Shown in pieces: positions 16,104 to 23,817 of a stretch of DNA of 64,000 nucleotides; positions within the stretch are counted from its first letter, which is position 1; every line of letters begins with the position of its first letter. The translations under genes were made by a program, and so were the position numbers. The stretch is from Alcanivoracaceae bacterium (GTDB lineage: Bacteria; Pseudomonadota; Gammaproteobacteria; Pseudomonadales; Alcanivoracaceae): positions 310,001 to 374,000 of the forward strand of contig JAGLCJ010000003.1 in the NCBI GenBank assembly GCA_023146255.1, read 5' to 3'. Below the pieces are notes generated by a model, which had not been told where the DNA came from, searched no databases, and worked only from the letters and a program-made list of their open reading frames with translations.

Positions 16104-17327
16104 TTACTTGTCGGACCCGCTGGCTGTTACCGGCTGCGTGTCAGGATGCTCCCCGGCTGTCCCGGCCAGCTTCCGATGGACCAGCAACAGACTGACGAAG
16201 CAGCTTAATGTGCCAAACAGGAGCTGGGAAGCCAGCATTGGCAAAAACAGCACAAACGCCAGCTGTGGCGCACCGGCGAGTACGATGACAAGGAAATTGG
16301 CGGCGAAACGGCCGGCACCGATGGCCGCGCCGATCAGGGCGAATTGCAGCAGTTTGCCACCCCGGCTTTGCGCCCGCGCCAATGGCATCAGCAGGTCTGC
16401 GAGCAGGCCGGGTACAGCGAAATGGGCAATTTCGAGAATACCGAACTTGCCATACCCCATCAGGAACGAAACGATGCCGGTGGCGGTGCCCGCGGCCATG
16501 GCGCCGAAGCGCATATGGGTAGCCTGGGCGGCAAACAGTAGCAGCGGCACGATGAGCATGTTCTTGTGGCCCGAGGCAATCGGTACGCCGGGCAAGATCT
16601 GCAGCACCTTGAGACCCATCACCGTCAGGCTGACGCCGAGGATCACGGTCAGGTCATGCAGTCGCTCCCGCGGCAGGTCCGGATAGCGCTCGGCCAGCCA
16701 GCGACGGCTCTGTCTGAAGGTACGTTGCAGCAATTCATCAATGGCGCTCAGGCGGCCGGCACGGATATCGGCCCAGCTGATGCCACCACCTGCCTGACCC
16801 TTGCCCTTGCCACCCCCTTTGCCTTTACCTCCACCCTTGCCATGTCCGCCGCCGCCCTGCTGCTGACCGCCGAGCAGGGCCAGTGTGGCATCCACGGTCA
16901 AGGCAACACTCTCGGGAATACGCAGACGCTGAAGCCCGGACACCAGCGCCCCGGGTGGAGATGTCTGCTGCAGCCAGTTGCTGGCCAGCACCAGCGTCAT
17001 GACCCGCAGGCACATCAGCAGCGCCAGGGTGGCACCGTTCAGGCTCAAATCAGGTAGCCAGCTTACCGGCACCGTGATCCAGCGATCATTGTCCTGGCCG
17101 CTGCCGGTAATCAGATAGGTGATGAAAATAATGAGGAAAAACAGCCACATCTTGCGCCCGGCCCGAATCAGTCCCGAAACGGGTAGTTGCTGCCGGAACC
17201 AGAGTGACAGCTGCAGCAGGAACAGTCCGGCGAGAATCAGCGGTTGATCAATCAGAAACAGGATCACCGCCAGAGCAAGAAGGTAATACACCTTGGCGAG
17301 AGTGGTGCTGTCAGAGCTGGCCGTCAT
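16104..17327 (-). CDS. ECF transporter T component-like/S component-like fusion membrane protein with Gly/Lys/His-rich loop
   Basis: A 407-residue integral membrane protein. The N-terminal half (about 1-150) resembles EcfT/CbiQ: VYYLLALAVILFLIDQ, LSLNGATLALLMCLRVMTLVLASNWL and LVSGLQRLRIPESVALTVDAT. Residues about 153-182 are a low-complexity loop rich in Gly, Lys and one His (HGKGGGKGKGGGKGKG). An ADIRAGRLSAIDELLQRTF segment follows, then a second set of about six helices (about 250-390) resembling an ECF S component (MRFGAMAAGTATGIVSFLMGYG). Start 17327 was chosen for its GAGG ribosome-binding site and immediate entry into the first helix. No ECF ATPase is encoded nearby. Lying directly upstream of mosA, it may move molybdate or another metal species; this is an inference. 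Confidence 0.7.
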   Translation of the reverse strand: MTASSDSTTLAKVYYLLALAVILFLIDQPLILAGLFLLQLSLWFRQQLPVSGLIRAGRKMWLFFLIIFITYLITGSGQDNDRWITVPVSWLPDLSLNGATLALLMCLRVMTLVLASNWLQQTSPPGALVSGLQRLRIPESVALTVDATLALLGGQQQGGGGHGKGGGKGKGGGKGKGQAGGGISWADIRAGRLSAIDELLQRTFRQSRRWLAERYPDLPRERLHDLTVILGVSLTVMGLKVLQILPGVPIASGHKNMLIVPLLLFAAQATHMRFGAMAAGTATGIVSFLMGYGKFGILEIAHFAVPGLLADLLMPLARAQSRGGKLLQFALIGAAIGAGRFAANFLVIVLAGAPQLAFVLFLPMLASQLLFGTLSCFVSLLLVHRKLAGTAGEHPDTQPVTASGSDK

Positions 17328-17693
17328 TGGCGTCCTCGGAGTCCGTGCTGCGTGTCTTGCGGAAAATGTGGAAGCCGGAAAATAGCACAAAGACTGAATC
17401 TGTGCCGATTGTTTCGAAAAGAAACAGGGCTGGATGCGGTTCATGCAAACGATAATTAATCTTGATTGCGGCGCCGGTATGAAGGCGTGTCAGCCCCGGT
17501 TTGGCAATTACCGCTGGCCGATAGATGTTACTCGCCGGCAGATTCGGCGGTTGCAAAACTGTCGGGTCAGGTTAACCTGTGAACACGCTCAGGCCTTGCA
17601 TGCCTTACGGGGCATGCCCGTTTGGCATAAACGTAGACAGGCAGGGCCAACAAGGAGTGGGGGTATATGGGGTTATATCAAATGGAGATGGTT
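17328..17693 (+). promoter_or_regulatory. Intergenic region with promoter of first GlyGly-CTERM gene
   Basis: No gene was found in these 366 bases between divergent genes. A promoter-like pair TTGCAA (17551-17556) and TAACCT (17573-17578), 16 bases apart, is conserved at the same place upstream of all three GlyGly-CTERM genes. A 10-bp palindrome AGGTTAACCT (17569-17578) covers the -10 here; the other two copies read AGGTTAATCT. A 5' leader of about 100 bases follows and a GGAG ribosome-binding site precedes 17694. Confidence 0.55.
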
Positions 17694-19100
17694 ATGAGCA
17701 CTACTACGTTCAAGCGCAGTTCGGGTTCGCTGATGGTGGCTGCGTTTGCAGCAGCAGCATTAACTGCCTGGACGGTTCCGGTTTCTGCGGAACTGTCTTT
17801 CACTGATATTTCTGCAGACACCGCGTTTGCACGCGACCGCCCGCAGGTTGCCAAAGATGCGGACGGTAACTATCACGTTGTATATCGTAAAGGTGATGCT
17901 GGGGTGCGTGCTCGCAACGCCACTGCGGGTAATATCGGTTACATGATGGTTGCTCCGAACGGAGATGTGCTGATTGACGAAGTGAATCTTACCGTTGATC
18001 GCACCGCCAACGTCGATTCTGTGGATGTTGAGGTCGGTTCGGATGGCAAGGTATTCGTGTCGTTCGGTCACCGCAATGATCGCGACCTGCGTATGCTGGT
18101 TATCGATCCGTCGCTGGCGCCGCAGGATGGTACTGCACCGGCATTGGGTACGATCACTGACGTTGCTGAAGTCACCGTGGTCGGGACTTTCAATAATCCG
18201 TTTATCGAGCTGGATGATACGGATAACGTCTACGTATGGAGCCATAACGGCTTTTTCGCCAAGTACGACAGCACGCTTACCGAGGTGGTTGCCCCGGTTG
18301 CGCCATTCAGCGGCACTGATGGGGACGGACATAGTACCAGCCCAGTAGCGTTGGATAGTGACGGTAACGTGCATGTCGTGTTCCAGGATTGTGATAGCAA
18401 CCTGTGTACCGTTTCCTACGGCATGTTGGACGGCACCGACGGTACCGTACTGATTGACCAGACCAACGTGATCACCGAAGGCCTTTCCACTGATCAGGGT
18501 TCGAACACCACCGTTGGCGATGCACCGCATGCTGTGCACTACAACATCATGGTTGACAGCAAGGACAAGGTGAGTCTGGTCTGGGTCGACAAGCGCAATA
18601 CGCCGATCTGGGATGAGTACTGCACCGTGTGTGCCTCTGGCGGCACCCTGTACTTTGCCAAGCTGGATCCGTCTCTGGACGATCAGGATGGCAGTGCAGC
18701 AGACATGACCGTGATCAAGACGGTGGATGATGTGGCACTGGGCCCATACAAGTACGTTCAGGCGTACATGGGCAAGAACGATAGCGTCAACATCTTCTTC
18801 GGTCAGCGTGGTGGCATGAGCCACATTCGCGTAAGCGGCAATGGCAAGGCTACTCCGCCAGTGCTGCTAGCGACCAGCGCAGTAAGTTTCATAGGCTGGA
18901 ACAAGGCCTATCCGGCAGCGATGGCCAGCGATGGTCGTCTGTTCTGGCCGACGATTGAAAATGCTGATGATGGTGCGGGCTCGAAGATCGTGATGGGCAA
19001 GGTATCGCTCGGCGGCGGTGGTGGCGGTGGCAGCACTGCGCCGGCCCTGTTGCTGCTGGTGATGGGCGCAGCCGCACTGCGTCGTCGTATGGCTCACTAA
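17694..19100 (+). CDS. Secreted beta-propeller-like protein with GlyGly-CTERM tail, copy 1
   Basis: A 468-residue protein: Sec signal peptide (about 1-32, ending PVSAELSF), a body with at least six recurring strand motifs of the type DADGNYHVVYR, SDGKVFVSFG, DTDNVYVWSHNG, DSDGNVHVVFQD, SKDKVSLVWVDKR and NDSVNIFFGQRGG, which suggests a beta-propeller, and a C-terminal sorting tail of seven glycines, a hydrophobic segment (APALLLLVMGAAAL) and RRR. That tail is the GlyGly-CTERM pattern processed by rhombosortase in bacteria with type II secretion. Four cysteines occur in QDCDSNLC and YCTVC. ATG at 17694 was chosen from GGAG spacing, matching the paralogues. Function unknown; the three copies are compared in the findings. 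Confidence 0.85.
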   Translation: MSTTTFKRSSGSLMVAAFAAAALTAWTVPVSAELSFTDISADTAFARDRPQVAKDADGNYHVVYRKGDAGVRARNATAGNIGYMMVAPNGDVLIDEVNLTVDRTANVDSVDVEVGSDGKVFVSFGHRNDRDLRMLVIDPSLAPQDGTAPALGTITDVAEVTVVGTFNNPFIELDDTDNVYVWSHNGFFAKYDSTLTEVVAPVAPFSGTDGDGHSTSPVALDSDGNVHVVFQDCDSNLCTVSYGMLDGTDGTVLIDQTNVITEGLSTDQGSNTTVGDAPHAVHYNIMVDSKDKVSLVWVDKRNTPIWDEYCTVCASGGTLYFAKLDPSLDDQDGSAADMTVIKTVDDVALGPYKYVQAYMGKNDSVNIFFGQRGGMSHIRVSGNGKATPPVLLATSAVSFIGWNKAYPAAMASDGRLFWPTIENADDGAGSKIVMGKVSLGGGGGGGSTAPALLLLVMGAAALRRRMAH

Positions 19101-19122
19101 TCGCCATATAGCTGGCAGTAAC

Positions 19123-19156
19123 AAAAAAGGCGGCACTTCCGGGTGCCGCTTTTTTT
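19123..19156 (+). terminator. Rho-independent terminator of GlyGly-CTERM copy 1
   Basis: GCGGCAC-TTCCGG-GTGCCGC forms a 7-bp stem (19130-19136 with 19143-19149), preceded by A6 and followed by T7, so it could work on both strands. Confidence 0.9.
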
Positions 19157-19178
19157 ATGCCTGGACAGCGGTGATATC

Positions 19179-19197
19179 AATAATGGTTATCATTAAC
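19179..19197. promoter_or_regulatory. Fur-box-like site upstream of copy 2
   Basis: AATAATGGTTATCATTAAC matches the 19-bp Fur consensus GATAATGATAATCATTATC at 15 positions. It lies 38 bp upstream of the -35-like TTGCAA of copy 2. Confidence 0.55.
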
Positions 19198-19234
19198 ATC
19201 TTTGCCGTATGCGTTATGCCTTTTTGTAATCAGT

Positions 19235-19262
19235 TTGCAAAACCTGCCGGTCAGGTTAATCT
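19235..19262 (+). promoter_or_regulatory. Putative promoter of GlyGly-CTERM copy 2
   Basis: TTGCAA (19235-19240) and TAATCT (19257-19262) are separated by 16 bases; the whole block is conserved upstream of copies 1 and 3. A leader of about 110 bases precedes the start codon. Confidence 0.55.
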
Positions 19263-19379
19263 GTGGCCACGCTCATGCCCTGTGTGCCTCCGGTATATGC
19301 AGTCCGCACCGAGGAAGTAGAAGACAAACAGGGCGGAAAAGGAGTGGGGTGAAATGGGGTCAAATCAAAGGAGATGGTC

Positions 19380-20786
19380 ATGAGCATTACTACTTTCAAG
19401 CGCAGTTCCGGTTCGCTGATGCTGGCTGCGTTTGCTGCTGCGGCATTAACCACCTGGACGGTTCCGGCTTCTGCGGAACTGTCTTTTTCTGATATTTCTG
19501 CGGACACCGCGTTTGCACGCGACCGCCCGCAGGTTGCGAAGGACTCCGACGGCAACTATCACATTGTCTATCGTATGGGTACTGCAGGCGATAACATCAA
19601 TAGCAGCATGACTGGCTCGAATGTTGGCTACATGATGGTGGCGCAGAACGGTGATGTTCTGATCGATGAGGTCAAGCTCACTACTGATGGCACACAAAAT
19701 ATCAACAGTGCCGATGTTGAAGTCGGCTCTGACGACAAGGTCTATGTGTCGTTCAGTTTTCGCGGCACGAACATGAGCCTGATTAAACTGGATCCGTCGC
19801 TGGCGCCGCAGGACGGCACCGCGCCCGCGCTGGGTACTATTACTGACGTCGCTGAAGTTGTTGTTACCGGTTCTTTTGATCATCCGTTCATTGAGCTGGA
19901 CGACACTGATAACGTGTATATCTGGAGTCATGACGGCACCTTTGCCAAGTATGACAGCGCTTTGGCATCCGTAGTGGCACCGACTTCGCCATTCACGGGC
20001 CCTAACAACAACGGCCACAGCACCAGCCCGATTGCGCTGGACAGCGACGGCAATGTCCACGTCGTGTTTCAGGACTGTGATGCCAACCTGTGTACTGTTT
20101 CCTACGGTATGCTGGATGGCGCCGACGGTACCGTACTGATTGATCAGACCAACGTGATCACTGATGTGTTGTCCACCGATCAAGGCTCACAAACCGACGT
20201 CGGCGATGCACCGCATGCTGCGCACTACAACATCATGGTTGACAGCAAGGACAAGGTGAGTCTGGTCTGGGTCGACAAGCGCAACACGCCGATCTGGGAC
20301 GATTACTGCACCGTGTGTGCCTCTGGCGGCACCCTGTACTTTGCCAAGCTGGATCCGTCGCTGGACGATCAGGATGGCAGTGCAGCAGACATGACCGTGA
20401 TCAAGACGGTAGATGATGTGGCACTGGGCCCGTACAAGTACGTTCAGGCGTATATGGGCAAGAACGATAGCGTCAACATCTTCTTCGGTCAGCGTGGTGG
20501 CATGAGCCACATTCGTGTGAGCGGTAGTGGCAAGGCTACGCCGGCAGTGCTGCTGTCCACCAATGCCGTTGGCTTTACCAGCTGGAACAAGCACTACCCG
20601 GCTGCTATGGCTAATGACGGCCGGCTGTTCTGGCCGATGGTCGATAATGCTGATGATGCTGCCGGCTCCAAGATCGTGATGGGCAAGGTATCGCTCGGCG
20701 GTGGCGGCGGTGGCGGCAGCACTGCTCCGGCGCTGTTGCTGCTGGTGATGGGCGCAGCCGCACTGCGTCGTCGCATGGCTCACTGA
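19380..20786 (+). CDS. Secreted beta-propeller-like protein with GlyGly-CTERM tail, copy 2
   Basis: A 468-residue paralogue of the gene at 17694 with the same signal peptide, strand repeats, cysteines and C-terminal GlyGly-CTERM tail. The region from about residue 270 to the end is almost identical at DNA level to copies 1 and 3, while residues about 55-190 diverge (for example AGDNINSSMTGSNVG against AGVRARNATAGNIG in copy 1). ATG 19380 has AAGGAG six bases upstream. Unlike copy 1 it has a Fur-box-like sequence in its promoter region, so iron-dependent expression is possible. Confidence 0.85.
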   Translation: MSITTFKRSSGSLMLAAFAAAALTTWTVPASAELSFSDISADTAFARDRPQVAKDSDGNYHIVYRMGTAGDNINSSMTGSNVGYMMVAQNGDVLIDEVKLTTDGTQNINSADVEVGSDDKVYVSFSFRGTNMSLIKLDPSLAPQDGTAPALGTITDVAEVVVTGSFDHPFIELDDTDNVYIWSHDGTFAKYDSALASVVAPTSPFTGPNNNGHSTSPIALDSDGNVHVVFQDCDANLCTVSYGMLDGADGTVLIDQTNVITDVLSTDQGSQTDVGDAPHAAHYNIMVDSKDKVSLVWVDKRNTPIWDDYCTVCASGGTLYFAKLDPSLDDQDGSAADMTVIKTVDDVALGPYKYVQAYMGKNDSVNIFFGQRGGMSHIRVSGSGKATPAVLLSTNAVGFTSWNKHYPAAMANDGRLFWPMVDNADDAAGSKIVMGKVSLGGGGGGGSTAPALLLLVMGAAALRRRMAH

Positions 20787-20809
20787 TCCTCATATAGCTG
20801 GTAGTAACG

Positions 20810-20842
20810 AAAAAGGCGGCACTTCCGGGTGCCGCTTTTTTT
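20810..20842 (+). terminator. Rho-independent terminator of GlyGly-CTERM copy 2
   Basis: The same GCGGCAC/GTGCCGC stem as after copy 1 (20816-20822 with 20829-20835), followed by T7. Confidence 0.9.
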
Positions 20843-20864
20843 ATGTCTGGACAGTGGCGGAATC

Positions 20865-20883
20865 AATAATAGTTATCATTAAC
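20865..20883. promoter_or_regulatory. Fur-box-like site upstream of copy 3
   Basis: AATAATAGTTATCATTAAC matches the Fur consensus at 14 of 19 positions and differs from the site before copy 2 at one base. Confidence 0.5.
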
Positions 20884-20920
20884 ATCTTTGCCGTCTGCGT
20901 TATGCCTTTTTGTAATCAGT

Positions 20921-20948
20921 TTGCAAAACCTGCCAGTCAGGTTAATCT
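20921..20948 (+). promoter_or_regulatory. Putative promoter of GlyGly-CTERM copy 3
   Basis: TTGCAA (20921-20926) and TAATCT (20943-20948) are 16 bases apart, as in the other two copies. Confidence 0.55.
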
Positions 20949-21066
20949 GTGGCCACGCTCATGCCCTGTGTGCCTGCCGGTATTGTAGTCCGGTCCCAAG
21001 AAGTAGAAGACAAACAGGGCAGAAAATGGAGTGGGGTATATGGGGTCAAATCAAAAGGAGATGGTC

Positions 21067-22476
21067 ATGAGCATTACTACTTTCAAGCGCAGTTCCGGTT
21101 CGCTGATGCTGGCTGCGTTTGCTGCTGCGGCATTAACCACCTGGACGGTTCCGGCTTCTGCGGAACTGTCTTTTTCTGATATTTCTGCGGACACCGCGTT
21201 TGCACGCGACCGCCCGCAGGTTGCGAAGGACTCCGACGGCAACTATCACATTGTCTATCGTATGGGTGTTGCCGGCGGCGAAATCGACAGCAGCATGACC
21301 GGTTCGAATGTCGGCTACATGATGGTTGCGCCGAACGGTGATGTGCTGATCGATGAGGTTAAACTTGCCGCGGACAACACCGTCAACATCGCGACTGCTG
21401 ATGTTGAGGTTGGCTCTGACGACAAGGTGTATGTGTCGTTCCATTTCCGTTCTGCCGCCAACATGCAGCTGATCAAGCTGGATCCGTCGCTGGCGCCGCA
21501 GGATGGCACTGCTCCGGCGCTGGGTACCATCACCGATGTCGCGGCAGTGAACGTGGCCGGCTCCTTCAATCATCCGTTCATTGAGCTGGACGATGCCGAT
21601 AATGTGTATATCTGGAGTCATAACGGTAACTTCGGCAAGTATGACAGCACCCTGACTGAGGTAGTTGCCATTACCCAGCCATTCAGTGGCCCGAATAGAA
21701 ACGGTCACAGCACCAGCCCGATGGCGCTGGACAGCGACGGCAATGTGCATGTCGTGTTCCAGGACTGTGACACCAACCTGTGTACTGTTTCGTACGGCAT
21801 GCTTGATGGCACCGATGGTTCTGTTCTGATTGACCAGACCAACGTGATCACCGAGCCACTGTCCACCGATCAGGGTTCGGACACCACTGTCGGCGATGCA
21901 CCGCATGCGGTTCATTACAACATCATGGTCGACAGCAAGGACAAGGTGAATCTGGTCTGGGTCGACAAGCGCAATACGCCGATCTGGGATGAGTACTGCA
22001 CCGTGTGTGCCTCTGGCGGCACCCTGTACTTTGCCAAGCTGGATCCGTCTCTGGACGATCAGGATGGCAGTGCAGCAGACATGACCGTGATCAAGACGGT
22101 GGATGATGTGGCGCTGGGTCCGTACAAATACGTTCAGGCGTACATGGGCAAGAACGACAGCGTCAACATCTTTTTCGGTCAGCGTGGTGGCATGAGCCAC
22201 ATTCGTGTGAGCGGTAGTGGCAAGGCTACGCCGGCAGTACTGCTGGCCACCAATGCTGTAAGTTTCAATGGCTGGAACAAGCACTATCCGGCCGCGATGG
22301 CTGAAGATGGCCGTTTGTTCTGGCCGATGGTCGAGAATAGCGATGATGGTGCCGGCTCCAAAATCGTGATGGGCAAGGTATCGCTCGGCGGTGGCGGCGG
22401 TGGCGGCAGCACTGCCCCGGCACTGTTGCTGCTGGTGATGGGCGCAGCCGCACTGCGTCGTCGTATGGCTCACTAA
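21067..22476 (+). CDS. Secreted beta-propeller-like protein with GlyGly-CTERM tail, copy 3
   Basis: A 469-residue paralogue of copies 1 and 2. The first 54 residues are identical to copy 2, the variable segment reads AGGEIDSSMTGSNVG and later NVAGSFNHPFIELDDADN, and the C-terminal third again is nearly invariant. Signal peptide, propeller-like repeats, QDCDTNLC, YCTVC and the poly-Gly/hydrophobic/RRR tail are all present. After type II export and rhombosortase processing it would be anchored at or released from the cell surface. The start has AAAAGGAG six bases upstream. Confidence 0.85.
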   Translation: MSITTFKRSSGSLMLAAFAAAALTTWTVPASAELSFSDISADTAFARDRPQVAKDSDGNYHIVYRMGVAGGEIDSSMTGSNVGYMMVAPNGDVLIDEVKLAADNTVNIATADVEVGSDDKVYVSFHFRSAANMQLIKLDPSLAPQDGTAPALGTITDVAAVNVAGSFNHPFIELDDADNVYIWSHNGNFGKYDSTLTEVVAITQPFSGPNRNGHSTSPMALDSDGNVHVVFQDCDTNLCTVSYGMLDGTDGSVLIDQTNVITEPLSTDQGSDTTVGDAPHAVHYNIMVDSKDKVNLVWVDKRNTPIWDEYCTVCASGGTLYFAKLDPSLDDQDGSAADMTVIKTVDDVALGPYKYVQAYMGKNDSVNIFFGQRGGMSHIRVSGSGKATPAVLLATNAVSFNGWNKHYPAAMAEDGRLFWPMVENSDDGAGSKIVMGKVSLGGGGGGGSTAPALLLLVMGAAALRRRMAH

Positions 22477-22499
22477 TCGCCATATAGCTGGTAGTAACG

Positions 22500-22532
22500 A
22501 AAAAGGCGACACCTCCGGGCGTCGCCTTTTTT
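22500..22532 (+). terminator. Rho-independent terminator of GlyGly-CTERM copy 3
   Basis: GGCGAC (22505-22510) pairs with GTCGCC (22521-22526) around ACCTCCGGGC, then T6. Compared with the other two copies both arms have changed together, so pairing is kept. Confidence 0.9.
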
Positions 22533-22553
22533 ATTCCTGCTACCATGAGTATC

Positions 22554-22578
22554 TGTAGGGGCGGCCACCAGGCCGCGA
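22554..22578. repeat. Partial REP-like palindrome
   Basis: TGTAGGGGCGGCC-ACCA-GGCCGCGA resembles one half of the REP-like elements at 24812-24876 and 51281-51337, which begin (T)GTAGGAGC followed by a GC-rich palindrome. Confidence 0.6.
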
Positions 22579-22601
22579 TCATTTATTTCAGGAATAAACG
22601 T

Positions 22602-23168
22602 ATGCGTCATGTGTTCATCAGGCTGATCATATTATTTTTCTCAACGCTGTTGTTGGCCTCCTGCTCGGACGAGCCCCAATCGATACAACAGGCCGAGGAA
22701 TCTCATGGGCAGAAGAAAGCGAATAAGTGGAACGAGGAGCGGGTCTGGCCGGGCTTGGCAGAGGGAAAATGCGGCTCCCGCGTGGTGGTAATTGCTGCAG
22801 ACGGTTCCAGCACGGAGTATTCCCCGCCGGAGCAATTTTTCAGCCAGTTTGAGAGTCACGACATCAATCAGGGCGAATCATTCCGGCCGGCTACGGATAT
22901 TGCTGAGGTCATGACCCGCTATTCCGCCGACGCGATCAAGTTTGTCTCCTGTGACGGGATCGAGCTGTCGCTGGACAAGGCAAAGGTGGCTGAGCGCCCT
23001 GGCTTGCTGGTGTTGACCGGTCGTGGTCTGCTCAAGCTGGTTGGCCAGCAAGGCGAGGAATACGTTACGGCGATCAGGATGATCAAGGAGATCCGTTTCA
23101 CACCGCAGACACTTGCGGCGGCCCCTGCAGATGCGGAAGCAGCTGAAGCGGATGTCCAGACGCAGTAG
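22602..23168 (+). CDS. Lipoprotein, distant paralogue of the modC-coupled small protein
   Basis: A 188-residue protein with a lipobox LLLASC (Cys 21), so it is predicted to be lipid-anchored. The mature domain contains KCGSRVVVIAADGS, FVSCDGIELSLDKAKV, GLLVLTGRGLLKLVGQ and IRMIKEIRFTPQ, which parallel the order and spacing of motifs in the protein at 13812-14378. The ATG at 22602 has AGGA upstream and gives a clean signal peptide. The next gene, an STN-domain protein, starts 32 bases later and is likely cotranscribed. It follows the GlyGly-CTERM cluster after a terminator, so it has its own promoter. Function unknown. Confidence 0.75.
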   Translation: MRHVFIRLIILFFSTLLLASCSDEPQSIQQAEESHGQKKANKWNEERVWPGLAEGKCGSRVVVIAADGSSTEYSPPEQFFSQFESHDINQGESFRPATDIAEVMTRYSADAIKFVSCDGIELSLDKAKVAERPGLLVLTGRGLLKLVGQQGEEYVTAIRMIKEIRFTPQTLAAAPADAEAAEADVQTQ

Positions 23169-23200
23169 TGTTCGGGCGGAATAGCGGCCAGGAGGTGACA

Positions 23201-23701
23201 ATGTTTAAGCGAATTTTCGTGTCTGTTTTGTCGGTTGCGTTGTTTGCGGCCGGGGCTGCCAGTGCTGATGTGCGTGTTGAAGACAAACGCGTGTTTATCG
23301 AGGTTGAGCAGCAGTCCCTGACCGCCGTGTTTAGCCGTGTGGCTGAGGAAACTGGTGCGGTAGTGCAGGTGAGCCCGAAGGTTGAGCGCCCGGTGTCGAT
23401 ATCAGTGCGAGGTATGCCGCTGCAGCGGGCGATGGATGAAATCGCTCGCCAGTATAGCCTCAATATCGTGCTTGGCTGGCAACGGGATACTGCTGGTAAC
23501 TCCCGTCTGACCAGTATTGATGTGCTGCCTGACGGTGACATGGATTACAGCTCGCTGGAAGATGAAGATGCGCGGCGACAACGTATCCTCAGTCAGCAGA
23601 ACAAGCATCGGCCGGGCAGAGCCATCATTGGTGGTGCAGAAGACAAAAGGTGGCGCGGAAGGCCTGAGGGCAGCGAGGAAGAAATAACACCGGATAACTG
23701 A
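23201..23701 (+). CDS. Periplasmic STN-domain protein
   Basis: A 166-residue protein with a Sec signal peptide (LSVALFAAGAASA) and an STN (secretin/TonB short N-terminal) domain at about residues 23-95: VFIEVEQQSLTAVFSRVAEETG, then VERPVSISVRGMPLQRAMDEI. The C-terminal 60 residues are charged and probably disordered. STN domains normally sit at the front of secretins or TonB-dependent receptors; here no barrel follows, so it is a stand-alone version that may bind the envelope partner of a neighbour. The start has an excellent AGGAGGTGA ribosome-binding site. Confidence 0.85.
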   Translation: MFKRIFVSVLSVALFAAGAASADVRVEDKRVFIEVEQQSLTAVFSRVAEETGAVVQVSPKVERPVSISVRGMPLQRAMDEIARQYSLNIVLGWQRDTAGNSRLTSIDVLPDGDMDYSSLEDEDARRQRILSQQNKHRPGRAIIGGAEDKRWRGRPEGSEEEITPDN

Positions 23702-23817
23702 GAGAACGGTCGTCGCTCGTTGCAGCGGTGACCGGTAGAGGGTGCAGGGGCCGGTAAGGGGTGGCAGCATCGTCAGGGCATGCTAGTCTTTCGCCACGTT
23801 TTTGCCGAGATCCCCTT

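Noticed and set aside
21133..22512. Long open reading frame (459 codons) on the minus strand of GlyGly-CTERM copy 3, with similar frames opposite copies 1 and 2
   Set aside because: The codon pattern of the plus-strand gene (many GTG/GAC/ACC codons) leaves the complementary frame open. There is no ribosome-binding site or sensible protein pattern, and the plus strand has signal peptide, repeats and sorting tail.
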